Source: Adhaeribacter radiodurans
GTDB lineage: Bacteria; Bacteroidota; Bacteroidia; Cytophagales; Hymenobacteraceae
NCBI RefSeq assembly: GCF_014075995.1
Contig: NZ_CP055153.1
Coordinates: forward strand, 2,790,001 to 2,854,000
Reading direction: 5' to 3'
Length of the DNA: 64,000 bases
Shown here one piece after another: positions 35,353 through 43,307 of the stretch. Position 1 is the stretch's first letter. The number at the start of each line of letters is the position of its first letter. Under the pieces are notes generated by a model. That model saw only the letters and a program-made list of their open reading frames with translations. It did not search any database and was not told where the DNA came from. Made by a program: the position numbers and the translations under genes.

Positions 35353-37068
35353 TTAAGTAGGCCAGTGCGTCTCTATACCCTGCGATCGGATAACTTTTTG
35401 AAATTCTACCAGCAAATTAGTTTTTTCCCGCACCTCACGGGGTAATACTTTTTTCTGTTTGGCAAACGCAATTAACAAGCCTACTGCTTCGCCGATACTC
35501 CACTCTACCGGGTGCAAGCGGTAACAACCGTTGGTAATATGAGTAGTTCCAATGTTTTTACTGGCCGGCAATAAGTTTTCCATTCTTTTGGGAAGAAGGG
35601 CACCTAAGGGAATTTGAAAAGGTAAAGACGCAAAATCGATGTAGTTGTTCCCGCCGCTGCTCGGATGCAAATCAATGTGGTAATATCCAATTCCCACACT
35701 ATCGTAAAACTCCGCGGCCGTATTATCTTTTTCTTTACCGGTTATCAGAGCCCGATTAGCCGCTCCCACGTGTTCTTCTAAAATGGTAAATAGCGCCTGA
35801 ATGCGCCTTGATTCCCGGATGTACGGGTATTTGGCTAACCCATCTTCGGTGCCCAGTATATCGCCGCGTAAACGTAGGCCTGGCCAACCTTGTCCTCCAT
35901 CCGGGCGGGGTGCTTCGGTTTGCAGCCAATAAAAAAGCGATAAGCTTAGTTGCTTCGCCTGCTGCACATGTTTTTTAAAATCATTTTCGCTCACTCCCTC
36001 TAAATTTCCTAAATAATAATCGTTCTGAGGCCAATTTAGGATGCTGCAATCACCGGCGTAGGTACCCGGCACAAAATTGCTTTTATGAATAATCCGGCGG
36101 TAGTTCCAGAGGTTCAAGGCTTGACCAGTTGCCACTCCTTCGGGGTGAAAACCTAAAGCTTTTGTTGCTAAGGTTTTAGGATCAGAATATTCCAAGCTGA
36201 GTAACATACCGGACCAAGCCGGATTCATTTTAGGAGTAAAGTTTCGCCAGAAATTAAAATTGTTAGGTTTATCAATGGTATTGTTAGAACCAGGAACATA
36301 ATCCATGGCCAGGCAAACGGTAAAGGCTTGCTGATTATGGGGGTCCGCCTTTTCGGGAGCATGCAGTTCGCGGGTTTGCTGGCGAGATTCGGTTCCAGTA
36401 ATAAATTCAGTTTTGGTTAAAGGGAGTAATTCACCCAACTCCGTGGCATCCACAAAGTATGGCGCCGTTAATCCTACCTCCTGCTCTTTTTTCAGGTTTA
36501 AGGCTTGCAAGCTCCGGACTTTATTACCGGTAACCTCGGCTTTACTAATTTTATGTTCTAAAAGCAGGGTTAATTTTTTTGAACTGAGATAAGGAGCGAA
36601 CAAGTTATACAATACCGCTAAAGCTACTCGTGGTTCATGCGCTATCCGGGAAACTGCCCCGTTACCCGGATTAAAATATGGCTGGGAACGAGCTTGTTCG
36701 GTAAGCGGATAATTTTGCCGGTAATATTCCCTGATTGCTTTGCGGAAATCGCGGTATAGTTGCGTTGCTCCGTGTGTTTCAATCCATTGATGCTCATCGG
36801 GCGGTACACCCTGTTGGGTAAGCTGCCCACCTAACCAATCTGTTTCTTCGGTAAGAATAACCGTTAAATTATTTCGTAAAGCGGCCAATGCCGCCGCACA
36901 TCCACCTAATCCGCCGCCGGCAATAACTAAGTCTGCCTTTAGTTCCTGGGCCATTTTTCCGGAAGAATAAGATTGTGCCCTGGATTGATTAGCAAATGGT
37001 ACATGCAAGCCACTAACGGCCGCTCCGCTGCCAACCGTTAAAAGCTGAACGAAGTTACGTCGGTTCAT
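35353..37068 (-). CDS. FAD-dependent oxidoreductase, Tat-exported (FAD_oxidored type)
   Basis: 571 residues from the ATG at 37068 (a TTG two codons upstream is less likely). The N-terminus has NRRNFVQLLTVGSGAAVSG, a twin-arginine signal. The FAD site is DLVIAGGGLGGCAAALAAL, with TEETDWLGGQLTQQG shortly after, the hallmark of the PF12831 group. APYFVDATELGELLPL and CYRLHPVEWSIGEAVGLL are further family landmarks. Members are widespread beside glycan-degradation genes, but substrate is unknown. It is followed upstream by the terminator of the GMC/subunit-3 unit, so it has its own transcript. Confidence 0.85.
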   Translation of the reverse strand: MNRRNFVQLLTVGSGAAVSGLHVPFANQSRAQSYSSGKMAQELKADLVIAGGGLGGCAAALAALRNNLTVILTEETDWLGGQLTQQGVPPDEHQWIETHGATQLYRDFRKAIREYYRQNYPLTEQARSQPYFNPGNGAVSRIAHEPRVALAVLYNLFAPYLSSKKLTLLLEHKISKAEVTGNKVRSLQALNLKKEQEVGLTAPYFVDATELGELLPLTKTEFITGTESRQQTRELHAPEKADPHNQQAFTVCLAMDYVPGSNNTIDKPNNFNFWRNFTPKMNPAWSGMLLSLEYSDPKTLATKALGFHPEGVATGQALNLWNYRRIIHKSNFVPGTYAGDCSILNWPQNDYYLGNLEGVSENDFKKHVQQAKQLSLSLFYWLQTEAPRPDGGQGWPGLRLRGDILGTEDGLAKYPYIRESRRIQALFTILEEHVGAANRALITGKEKDNTAAEFYDSVGIGYYHIDLHPSSGGNNYIDFASLPFQIPLGALLPKRMENLLPASKNIGTTHITNGCYRLHPVEWSIGEAVGLLIAFAKQKKVLPREVREKTNLLVEFQKVIRSQGIETHWPT

Positions 37069-37115
37069 AAACAAAATTATTTTTTTGCAAATATCTAAAT
37101 ATAGGGAGCATAAAA

Positions 37116-37144
37116 AAGCCGGTTTAGTAATTCTAAACCGGCTT
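37116..37144 (-). terminator. Intrinsic terminator after the subunit-3 gene
   Basis: AAGCCGGTTTAG (37116-37127) and its exact complement (37133-37144) form a 12-base perfect stem with a 5-base loop. On the minus strand the stem is followed by a T-run (A-run 37112-37117), as expected for the gene ending at 37166. Confidence 0.88.
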
Positions 37145-37165
37145 ATCTTTACTTAAAATTTACTA

Positions 37166-37873
37166 TTACGAATCCCAAGTCATCATTTTACCCCGGTCTT
37201 CATTTTTCAGGCATTGCGCCAAAGTTTTAGCATCGTACTCCAGCCCGTATTGTTTTAATACATCATCGGGTACCCCATCCCAGGCGTTAGGCTGATTCCC
37301 TTTGTATCCGATATCTTCAATACCTATTTTACTAGTAAAAAAGCCGGTAGCTGTTAAGTTACGCATCTGGTTAAAGAAGGCCACCCCTTGAGCATTTTCT
37401 TTGGCTGCTTTATCCGGGTAAGCGATCATATCAACCAGTTGTATTTGCTGTTCTTTGCTTGCATCCGCAAAACCCTTTTCAAAAAGCTTGGTTGATTTTA
37501 TTTCGAGCCAACGTAATCCCCCGCGTAACGGAGTTTGGTAACTGGGTTGGTCTTTCGCCATAAACTCAATAAATTCAGGCACTTTCGCGTCGGTAGCACT
37601 ACCGGAATGGTCATCTTTCGGAATAATAATATCGCACAAAATGGCAATGGTAGCCATTTCTTCTTTCGTGAAAAATTGCTCTTTCATGAGCTTGGCGTCC
37701 CGCTCTTTTTCTTCGGGGGTGCGGCCGTAGCCTTCCGCTTTCGCGTCGTCCTTTACATCCGAAGTGCTTTTCTCATCACCTTTTTCACCGTAATTTTTAT
37801 CGCAACCTACTAACAGGGCACTGGCTCCTAACGAACCAATGGCCAAAACTTTCAGGGATTCTCTTCTGTCCAT
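37166..37873 (-). CDS. Gluconate 2-dehydrogenase subunit 3 family protein
   Basis: 235 residues. The N-terminus combines a twin-arginine pair (MDRRESLKVLAIGSLGASAL) with a lipobox-like LVGC at about 23-26, so it may be a Tat-exported lipoprotein. The core (FFTKEEMATIAILCDIIIPKDD; PEFIEFMAKDQPSYQTPLRGGLRWLE; GFFTSKIGIEDIGYKGN) matches the small subunit of membrane flavoprotein dehydrogenases. In characterised systems the small subunit carries the Tat signal and brings the GMC flavoprotein out with it. Here the GMC gene is 32 bases upstream, in keeping with that. Confidence 0.9.
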   Translation of the reverse strand: MDRRESLKVLAIGSLGASALLVGCDKNYGEKGDEKSTSDVKDDAKAEGYGRTPEEKERDAKLMKEQFFTKEEMATIAILCDIIIPKDDHSGSATDAKVPEFIEFMAKDQPSYQTPLRGGLRWLEIKSTKLFEKGFADASKEQQIQLVDMIAYPDKAAKENAQGVAFFNQMRNLTATGFFTSKIGIEDIGYKGNQPNAWDGVPDDVLKQYGLEYDAKTLAQCLKNEDRGKMMTWDS

Positions 37874-37905
37874 AATATTTTGCTTTATAAGCTAAATAAT
37901 AGCTA

Positions 37906-39648
37906 TTATATATTCCGCTTTTTAAGATTATCAATTATAAATTCAGAGGCCCGCATAGATAAGGCCATAATGGTCCAGGTCGGGTTTTTATCGGCTTGCG
38001 ACACAAAAGGACCCCCATCTACCACAAATAAGTTTTTCACTTCGTGTGCCTGGCAGTTTTTGTTTAAAGCCGATTTGCTTGGGTTATTGCCCATCCGTAC
38101 TGTTCCTACTTCGTGAATAATCCGGCCGGGAACCGCCAAACCGTATTGCTCATCTGCCCCTGGTTTTTCCCCGTTAGCTATGGCACCCATGGCGTGGATA
38201 ATTTCTTCGAAAGTATCCTGCATGTGTTTGGCTTGGTTTACTTCCTGTTCGGTCCACTTATAATGGAATTTAAGCACCGGAATACCGTATTTATCTACTA
38301 CGTTCGGGTCAATTTCGCAGCGGTTGTACTCGCGAGGAACACTCTCACCCCGGCCCGAAAAACCAACGTTTGCCCCGTAAAAGCGGCGATAATCATCTTT
38401 TAAAGACGCACCGTAACCACCGGCATCCTTAGTTTTTCCGTCTTTACTAGGGTATTTTCCGTTCATTCGTTCAATGCCGAAACCAAAACCGTAGGATGGC
38501 ATTCCCAGACCACCGCCTAGTTCAATATGATAACCCCGGGAGAAATTTAGTTTTTTGTTTCCTTCGAGCCACCACGGAATGTACAAGTGCATACCACCCA
38601 CGCCATCTTCGTTGTACCGTTTACGGTCCATTAGTTTCGGTACAAAAGCACTACGCGAAGCCCCGGTAGAGTCGTGCAGGTATTTACCTACCACTCCGCT
38701 GGAATTTGCCAGTCCGTTCGGGTGTTGAGCTGATTTAGAATTTAGTAAAAGTCTTGCCGACTCGCAGGCGCTAGCAGCCAAAATAACTACTTTTCCGTTT
38801 ACCTGGTATTCCTGTAAATCAGTTTTATCGGTATACAAAACACCGGTGGCCAGACCGTTTTTATCGGTTAATACTTCCCGGGCCATGGCGTTAACGTACA
38901 AATCTACATTTCCGGTTTTACGGGCCGGCTTTACTAAAACCGTAGAAGCAGCAAAATCGGCGTGAACCGAGCAACCTCTGCCGCACTGGGAACAAAAGAA
39001 ACAAGAACCCCGGTCTTTGTTAACCGGCCGGGTTAACATAGATAATCTGGCCGGAATAACGGGAATACCAACGCTGGTAGCCGCTTTCTTAATCATTAAT
39101 TCGTGCAAACGTGGTTTGGGCGGTGGCAAAAAATAACCATCCGGATCATTAGGTAAATTTTCGTTCGTACCAAATACCCCTACCATTTTATCTACCCGGT
39201 CGTAATACGGTTTTAAATCCTCGTACGAAAGCGGCCAATCATCGCCCAGCCCATCTATGCTGCCCCGTTTAAAGTCATGTGGCCCGAACCGCAGCGAAAT
39301 ACGTCCCCAGTGGTTGGTGCGCCCGCCGATCATCCGGGAACGGAACCAGTCGAATTCAGTACCTTCCTGGCGGGTATAAGGCTCACCATCAATTTCCCAT
39401 CCTCCATAGGCACCATCAAAATCGCCAAAGGCCCGAGTGGTGTTAGCACCTCGCCGGGGTGACTGGTACGGCCATTTTAATTGGGTTTGCTGATCTGGAT
39501 TGGCAGGATCGTAATCCGGACCGGCTTCTAATAAAGCTACTTTCAGACCAGCTTCAGTAAGAGTTTTAGCAGCCATGCCGCCTCCCGCTCCGGAGCCAAC
39601 AATGACAACGTCGTACAATTCGCCTTTCTTTTTAATTTGAAATGCCAT
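37906..39648 (-). CDS. GMC-family flavoprotein dehydrogenase, large subunit
   Basis: 580 residues without its own signal peptide. The FAD site is VVIVGSGAGGGMAAKTLTEAG (residues 14-34), with GGRTNHWGRISLR at about 109 and the catalytic C-terminal HEVGTVRMG and NPTWTIMALSMRA. Four cysteines, C216, C219, C222 and C226 (SCFFCSQCGRGC), have Fe-S-ligand spacing, as in FAD-dependent glucose/fructose dehydrogenases with an Fe-S cluster. Relatives oxidise sugars at C1, C2 or C3 (glucoside 3-dehydrogenase, LacA). It is probably exported with the subunit-3 partner; the third subunit, usually a cytochrome c, is not adjacent. Confidence 0.9.
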   Translation of the reverse strand: MAFQIKKKGELYDVVIVGSGAGGGMAAKTLTEAGLKVALLEAGPDYDPANPDQQTQLKWPYQSPRRGANTTRAFGDFDGAYGGWEIDGEPYTRQEGTEFDWFRSRMIGGRTNHWGRISLRFGPHDFKRGSIDGLGDDWPLSYEDLKPYYDRVDKMVGVFGTNENLPNDPDGYFLPPPKPRLHELMIKKAATSVGIPVIPARLSMLTRPVNKDRGSCFFCSQCGRGCSVHADFAASTVLVKPARKTGNVDLYVNAMAREVLTDKNGLATGVLYTDKTDLQEYQVNGKVVILAASACESARLLLNSKSAQHPNGLANSSGVVGKYLHDSTGASRSAFVPKLMDRKRYNEDGVGGMHLYIPWWLEGNKKLNFSRGYHIELGGGLGMPSYGFGFGIERMNGKYPSKDGKTKDAGGYGASLKDDYRRFYGANVGFSGRGESVPREYNRCEIDPNVVDKYGIPVLKFHYKWTEQEVNQAKHMQDTFEEIIHAMGAIANGEKPGADEQYGLAVPGRIIHEVGTVRMGNNPSKSALNKNCQAHEVKNLFVVDGGPFVSQADKNPTWTIMALSMRASEFIIDNLKKRNI

Positions 39649-40064
39649 AAGGTGGGTTATATTAGTTGAACAGATTGTTTATTTAATTCCTTTTCTCGGG
39701 TAAGGTTCCTCGCGAAACCTTTAGGTAATATTTAATTCTTCCCCAGCACAAGCCTGCTTCTTTTCGGCGGATAATGTACTTATATTCTTTGGCATTTCCA
39801 CTTAAAAGAGCCCTATTATAGGTTATATTTTTTTATAATGGTTAGCCAGAAAAGCGCAGGAATACAAACGCTACTAGTTATTAACTTTACATTTAAGTAT
39901 TTAAGCTTTTAGCTCTAAACTATTTATCCGGGCAGGCGTTACAAGCTTTTTATTTGTAAATTATAATCGGCAAGTTATTGTAAAAGATTAGTAACCGAAA
40001 CAAAGTAAATTTTTTTTATATGATATAAATGTAATTTGCAAAGAATTAGAAGAAGCAAATATTT
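39649..40064. promoter_or_regulatory. Divergent intergenic region
   Basis: A 416-base gap between the GMC dehydrogenase gene and the Anbu-like gene, read outward. TAATTTG just before the Anbu gene (near 40030) is close to but shorter than TAnnTTTG. A minor dyad AAGGTT/AACCTT lies near 39700. Nothing else was recognised. Confidence 0.3.
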
Positions 40065-40793
40065 ATGACTTACTGCTTAGGAATTAAAGTAAAAGAAGGC
40101 TTGATTGCCTTGGCTGATACGCGCATTACAGCCGGTACTAATACAACTGTTAAAAAAAAGATATTTATTGACCAAAAAGAAAATTATTCCCTCTTTATCA
40201 TGACGAGCGGCCTCCGGTCTGTGCGCGATAAAGCGATTCTTTACTTTCAGGAATTGCTCGATGAAGGAGTAGTTTATAATAAATTATACAAAGCCGTTAC
40301 TGCATTTGGCGAACAGATTAAACGAGTAGCCAACGAAGATAAAGCTGCTTTAGAAAGTGCCGGGTTTAAATTTAATTTAAATACCATTGTGGGCGGGCAA
40401 TTACGGGATGACGCGGAACATAAATTGTTTTTGCTGTACTCCGAAGGCAATTGGGTGGAACTGGACGAAAGCGCTCCTTATATTATAATTGGCAACTCCG
40501 GCCAGGGAAAAGCTATTTTAAACCGGGTGTTACATGCCGATAGTACTATGAAACAAGCCTTAAAGGCCGGTTTTCTTTCTTTTGATTCTACGCGGGTAAG
40601 CAATAACGACGTTGAATTTCCGATAGATGTTATCTTATACAAAAAGGATAGTTTTTCGATGGTAGAGTACCGTTACGAACAAAAAGATTTAGGCGAAATT
40701 TCGGAAGTATGGGCCGCTAAATTAAAATCAGCTTTGGATGCCATTCCGGAAGAATGGATGGAGCTAGCTTTCGATAAACTACCCAAAACTTAA
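40065..40793 (+). CDS. Anbu (bacterial proteasome-like) peptidase
   Basis: 242 residues with no signal peptide. After removal of Met the protein starts with Thr1 (TYCLGIKVKEGLIALADTR), and D17 falls at the expected proteasome position; a lysine cluster at 29-31 corresponds to the catalytic lysine. GNWVELDESAPYIIIGNSGQGK and FPIDVILYKKDS are Anbu landmarks. Anbu forms open rings or spirals of NTN-hydrolase subunits; its natural substrate is not known. The next gene encodes a transglutaminase-like protein, part of the classical Anbu neighbourhood, whereas the ATP-grasp and alpha-E partners are not found here. Confidence 0.92.
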   Translation: MTYCLGIKVKEGLIALADTRITAGTNTTVKKKIFIDQKENYSLFIMTSGLRSVRDKAILYFQELLDEGVVYNKLYKAVTAFGEQIKRVANEDKAALESAGFKFNLNTIVGGQLRDDAEHKLFLLYSEGNWVELDESAPYIIIGNSGQGKAILNRVLHADSTMKQALKAGFLSFDSTRVSNNDVEFPIDVILYKKDSFSMVEYRYEQKDLGEISEVWAAKLKSALDAIPEEWMELAFDKLPKT

Positions 40794-40796
40794 TTA

Positions 40797-40830
40797 AGTA
40801 GTTATTTGTTGTTAGTTGCTTGTTGTTAAA
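40797..40830 (+). repeat. Short dispersed TTAGTTGT-type repeat
   Basis: A degenerate relative of 56701-56750, and also placed immediately after a stop codon: AGTAGTTATTTGTTGTTAG here against AGTAGTTGTTTGTTATTAG there. Confidence 0.5.
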
Positions 40831-40907
40831 CTTATAATATTGCAATAACAAAGGAATTATAAATTATACTTTAACCTATTTTCGCCGAATTACTTATTAA
40901 ATAATCC

Positions 40908-41756
40908 ATGAAGTTTCAGGTTCATAGCGATTTAGAATACCAGGTACTACAACCCAGCACTTTTATTTTAAATATTCATGCTCTCCGCACAGCTACTCAA
41001 ACGGTGCTGGAAGAATCGTTAATGGTAGAGCCTTATATCCGCTTAGAAGAATTTAGTTCAGCTTTAAACGCGAACCGGTTTATCCGCTTAGAAGTAACTG
41101 AACCTTTAATTTTTAAAATTTCCTACAAAGCTACCGTAGATACCATCTCTCAGATAATTGACCAGAAACAAGAAAAAGGCGCTACTCCGGTCGTGCAGTT
41201 AGACGGTGATATTATTCCTAATCTTTTTCCTAGCCGCTATTGCCAATCCGATAAATTGCAGCGGTTGGCTAATAATAAGTTCGGGAAAATAGAGAATACT
41301 TTTGCCCAAGTAATAGCGATAACCGATTGGATTTACGAAAACGTAGAATATTTGAGTGGCAGCACCAATTCGCAAACGTCTGCCTATGATACTGTTTCGG
41401 AACGGGCAGGCGTTTGCCGCGATTTTGCGCATTTAGGTATAGCTTTGTGCCGGGCTCTTTCCATACCCGCCCGTTATTTTACTGCTTACGCATACAATCT
41501 TAATCCCCCGGATTTTCACGCGTGTTTTGAGGCTTATATTGGCGGCCATTGGCTTATTTTTGATGCTACCAAATTGGCTCCTTTAAATGGTTTAGTAAAA
41601 ATAGCCAATGGGCGCGACGCGGCCGATGCAGCTGTAGCCAGTATATTCGGCAATGTAGTTTGTCAATCAATGCAGGTAACCAGCGAAGTGCTGGAAAATA
41701 ATTTTGAGCCTTTTTACTACGATAATAAGCAATTAAAAGGATTGTCTTATGAGTAG
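40908..41756 (+). CDS. Transglutaminase-like cysteine protease, Anbu-associated
   Basis: 282 residues, cytoplasmic. The N-terminal 130 residues are the beta-rich domain found in bacterial transglutaminase-like proteins (LEYQVLQPSTFILNIHAL). The catalytic triad is C170 (ERAGVCRDFAHLG), H204 (PPDFHACFEAY) and D219 (HWLIFDATKLAP). Such proteins usually cleave rather than cross-link. It lies 114 bases after the Anbu gene on the same strand, in keeping with the recurrent Anbu-transglutaminase partnership, so one transcript is plausible. Confidence 0.9.
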   Translation: MKFQVHSDLEYQVLQPSTFILNIHALRTATQTVLEESLMVEPYIRLEEFSSALNANRFIRLEVTEPLIFKISYKATVDTISQIIDQKQEKGATPVVQLDGDIIPNLFPSRYCQSDKLQRLANNKFGKIENTFAQVIAITDWIYENVEYLSGSTNSQTSAYDTVSERAGVCRDFAHLGIALCRALSIPARYFTAYAYNLNPPDFHACFEAYIGGHWLIFDATKLAPLNGLVKIANGRDAADAAVASIFGNVVCQSMQVTSEVLENNFEPFYYDNKQLKGLSYE

Positions 41757-41802
41757 AATTTGTTGTTGCTGAAGGATCGTGTATATCATAGGTTCATTAT
41801 GG

Positions 41803-41881
41803 CGCGGATTTACTTCCGTGCCTCGCCCACATATCTCTTCTCAGTATAGCAAATTATGAAAGTCACGGAAGTAAATCCGCG
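41803..41881. repeat. 79-base element with perfect 18-base inverted ends
   Basis: CGCGGATTTACTTCCGTG (41803-41820) and its exact complement (41864-41881) flank 43 bases. It lies in a 281-base gap between convergent genes. It is unlike the fold-back family; it may be a REP/MITE-like unit or a long hairpin. There is no distal T-run. Confidence 0.75.
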
Positions 41882-42037
41882 AAATGGTAAACTTCTTTTT
41901 CATCTAAGTTAAGAATACCAAAATACCTGAACTTAGACAATCTACACATAGCCAAATTAGAAATACTTACTTTAATAGTTTTAGAATTGATTACCGGACT
42001 AAACCGAAAAGTGGAAAAATCTTAATTTAGTAAATAA

Positions 42038-43120
42038 TCACGGTAAAAGCCTGCCCACAATTTTTCCATTTGTTTCCCAAATACCTAAAACTTGCTGGTT
42101 AGATAAAGCGGCTAAACGCGGGTAGGTTCCGGTGCCGATTGATTCCGGACTCAATTTACCTGGGGCAAGCGCTACAATTTGATTTCCTTGCTGCCAAACA
42201 AAATAGTTACCCTTAGCTGTTTTTACCAAAGAACTAGCCCGGCCCTCTCCTATTTTCTGTTCCATGGTGCCGGGTTCGGCGTAGTAAACCGTGTTTTCGC
42301 GTCGCCAGGTTGATCCCAGGTTACCTTGTTTATTCAGAGCTAAAGCACCGCCATCCATGGGGCAAGCCTTTAATACCCAGGTTCCCATACCTAATTTTTT
42401 AGCCGGGCCAAAAGTTTGTCCGTTATCAGAAGAAGTTACCAGGTACATATCCCTAGAACCATTTAATTCATTACGGAACATAATATACACCTTCCCTTTG
42501 GTATCGGCGGTAATAGAAGGCCGGCAACAAGGACATATTCCACCTTCGGGCGCGGCATAAGCCAGTTTATTTTTCGACCAGGTTTTTCCCCCATTTTTTG
42601 AAGTAGCCGTAAAAATATTGATTTTCTTACTCAATCGTAAGTCCAGCCAGGCAGCATGTAGGGTATTTTCTGTTCCGCTGGCTAAAGCAACAAAACCTTC
42701 TTTCGCCGTTGTATCCCGATCAACGATATTAACGGGCTCACTCCATTTGGTATCGTTATTTTTTAAACGGTAAACTAGTATTTTACCCGTGTGCGCAGCG
42801 GCAGCAATTACTGTATAATCTTTGGTAGTAGTTATTTGCGGGCCACGGGTCATTCCGAGAGCCAATTGTTTTTGTTTTCCTACTTTTTGTGGTGGCGTAA
42901 ACGTTTGGCCGTTATTGCTGGAAGTAGTATAAAATACCTCTTCTTCCTGCCCAAATACCACTTTAATCGTGTTAGCTGCATCTACCGTTACTACCGGCTG
43001 TTTACCAAAAGTGCTTACGGTAACAATAGCCGGCGCTTCTTTTTTATTAAAACTGAAGAATATACCGGAAGCCGTTAGAAGTAAACCTAACGTTATTAGG
43101 GAGAATTTTTGATTGTGCAT
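42038..43120 (-). CDS. Exported Asp-box (sialidase-fold) propeller with Cys motifs
   Basis: 360 residues from the ATG at 43120, where the signal segment starts (FSLITLGLLLTASGIFF). At least three Asp-box repeats are visible: SSNNGQTF, TSKNGGKTW and SSDNGQTF. This supports a six-bladed sialidase-like propeller, but the arginine triad and acid of a working sialidase are not identified, so the enzyme name should not be assumed. Unusual conserved-looking cysteines occur at C196, C198 and C199 (ICPCCRPS) and C253 (KACPMDGG). The gene is divergent from a CopA-type ATPase gene, so metal binding is a reasonable guess. Confidence 0.75.
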   Translation of the reverse strand: MHNQKFSLITLGLLLTASGIFFSFNKKEAPAIVTVSTFGKQPVVTVDAANTIKVVFGQEEEVFYTTSSNNGQTFTPPQKVGKQKQLALGMTRGPQITTTKDYTVIAAAAHTGKILVYRLKNNDTKWSEPVNIVDRDTTAKEGFVALASGTENTLHAAWLDLRLSKKINIFTATSKNGGKTWSKNKLAYAAPEGGICPCCRPSITADTKGKVYIMFRNELNGSRDMYLVTSSDNGQTFGPAKKLGMGTWVLKACPMDGGALALNKQGNLGSTWRRENTVYYAEPGTMEQKIGEGRASSLVKTAKGNYFVWQQGNQIVALAPGKLSPESIGTGTYPRLAALSNQQVLGIWETNGKIVGRLLP

Positions 43121-43272
43121 TTTAAGTGTAATCAATTCAGTAACCAATTCTGCTATAAAGAGGCGTAAATTACCTGTATCAATCAACTAAGTTAAGGTTT
43201 TCACTTTTATAAAAAGCATAATCTTATTACTATTTAGTAAAATTCTGTAACGGTTCGGGCAGGATGTTGGGC

Positions 43273-43280
43273 TACCTTTG
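43273..43280 (+). promoter_or_regulatory. Candidate -7 box for the copper ATPase gene
   Basis: TACCTTTG matches TAnnTTTG exactly and lies 27 bases before the ATG at 43308. A -33 TTTG is not evident. Confidence 0.45.
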
Positions 43281-43307
43281 TGTTAATAATAGTACAATAT
43301 TATTCTT

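Noticed and set aside
42038-43120. Calling this protein a functional sialidase
   Set aside because: Asp boxes are present, but the arginine triad and acid/base set were not found; the gene context points to metals rather than sialic acid.
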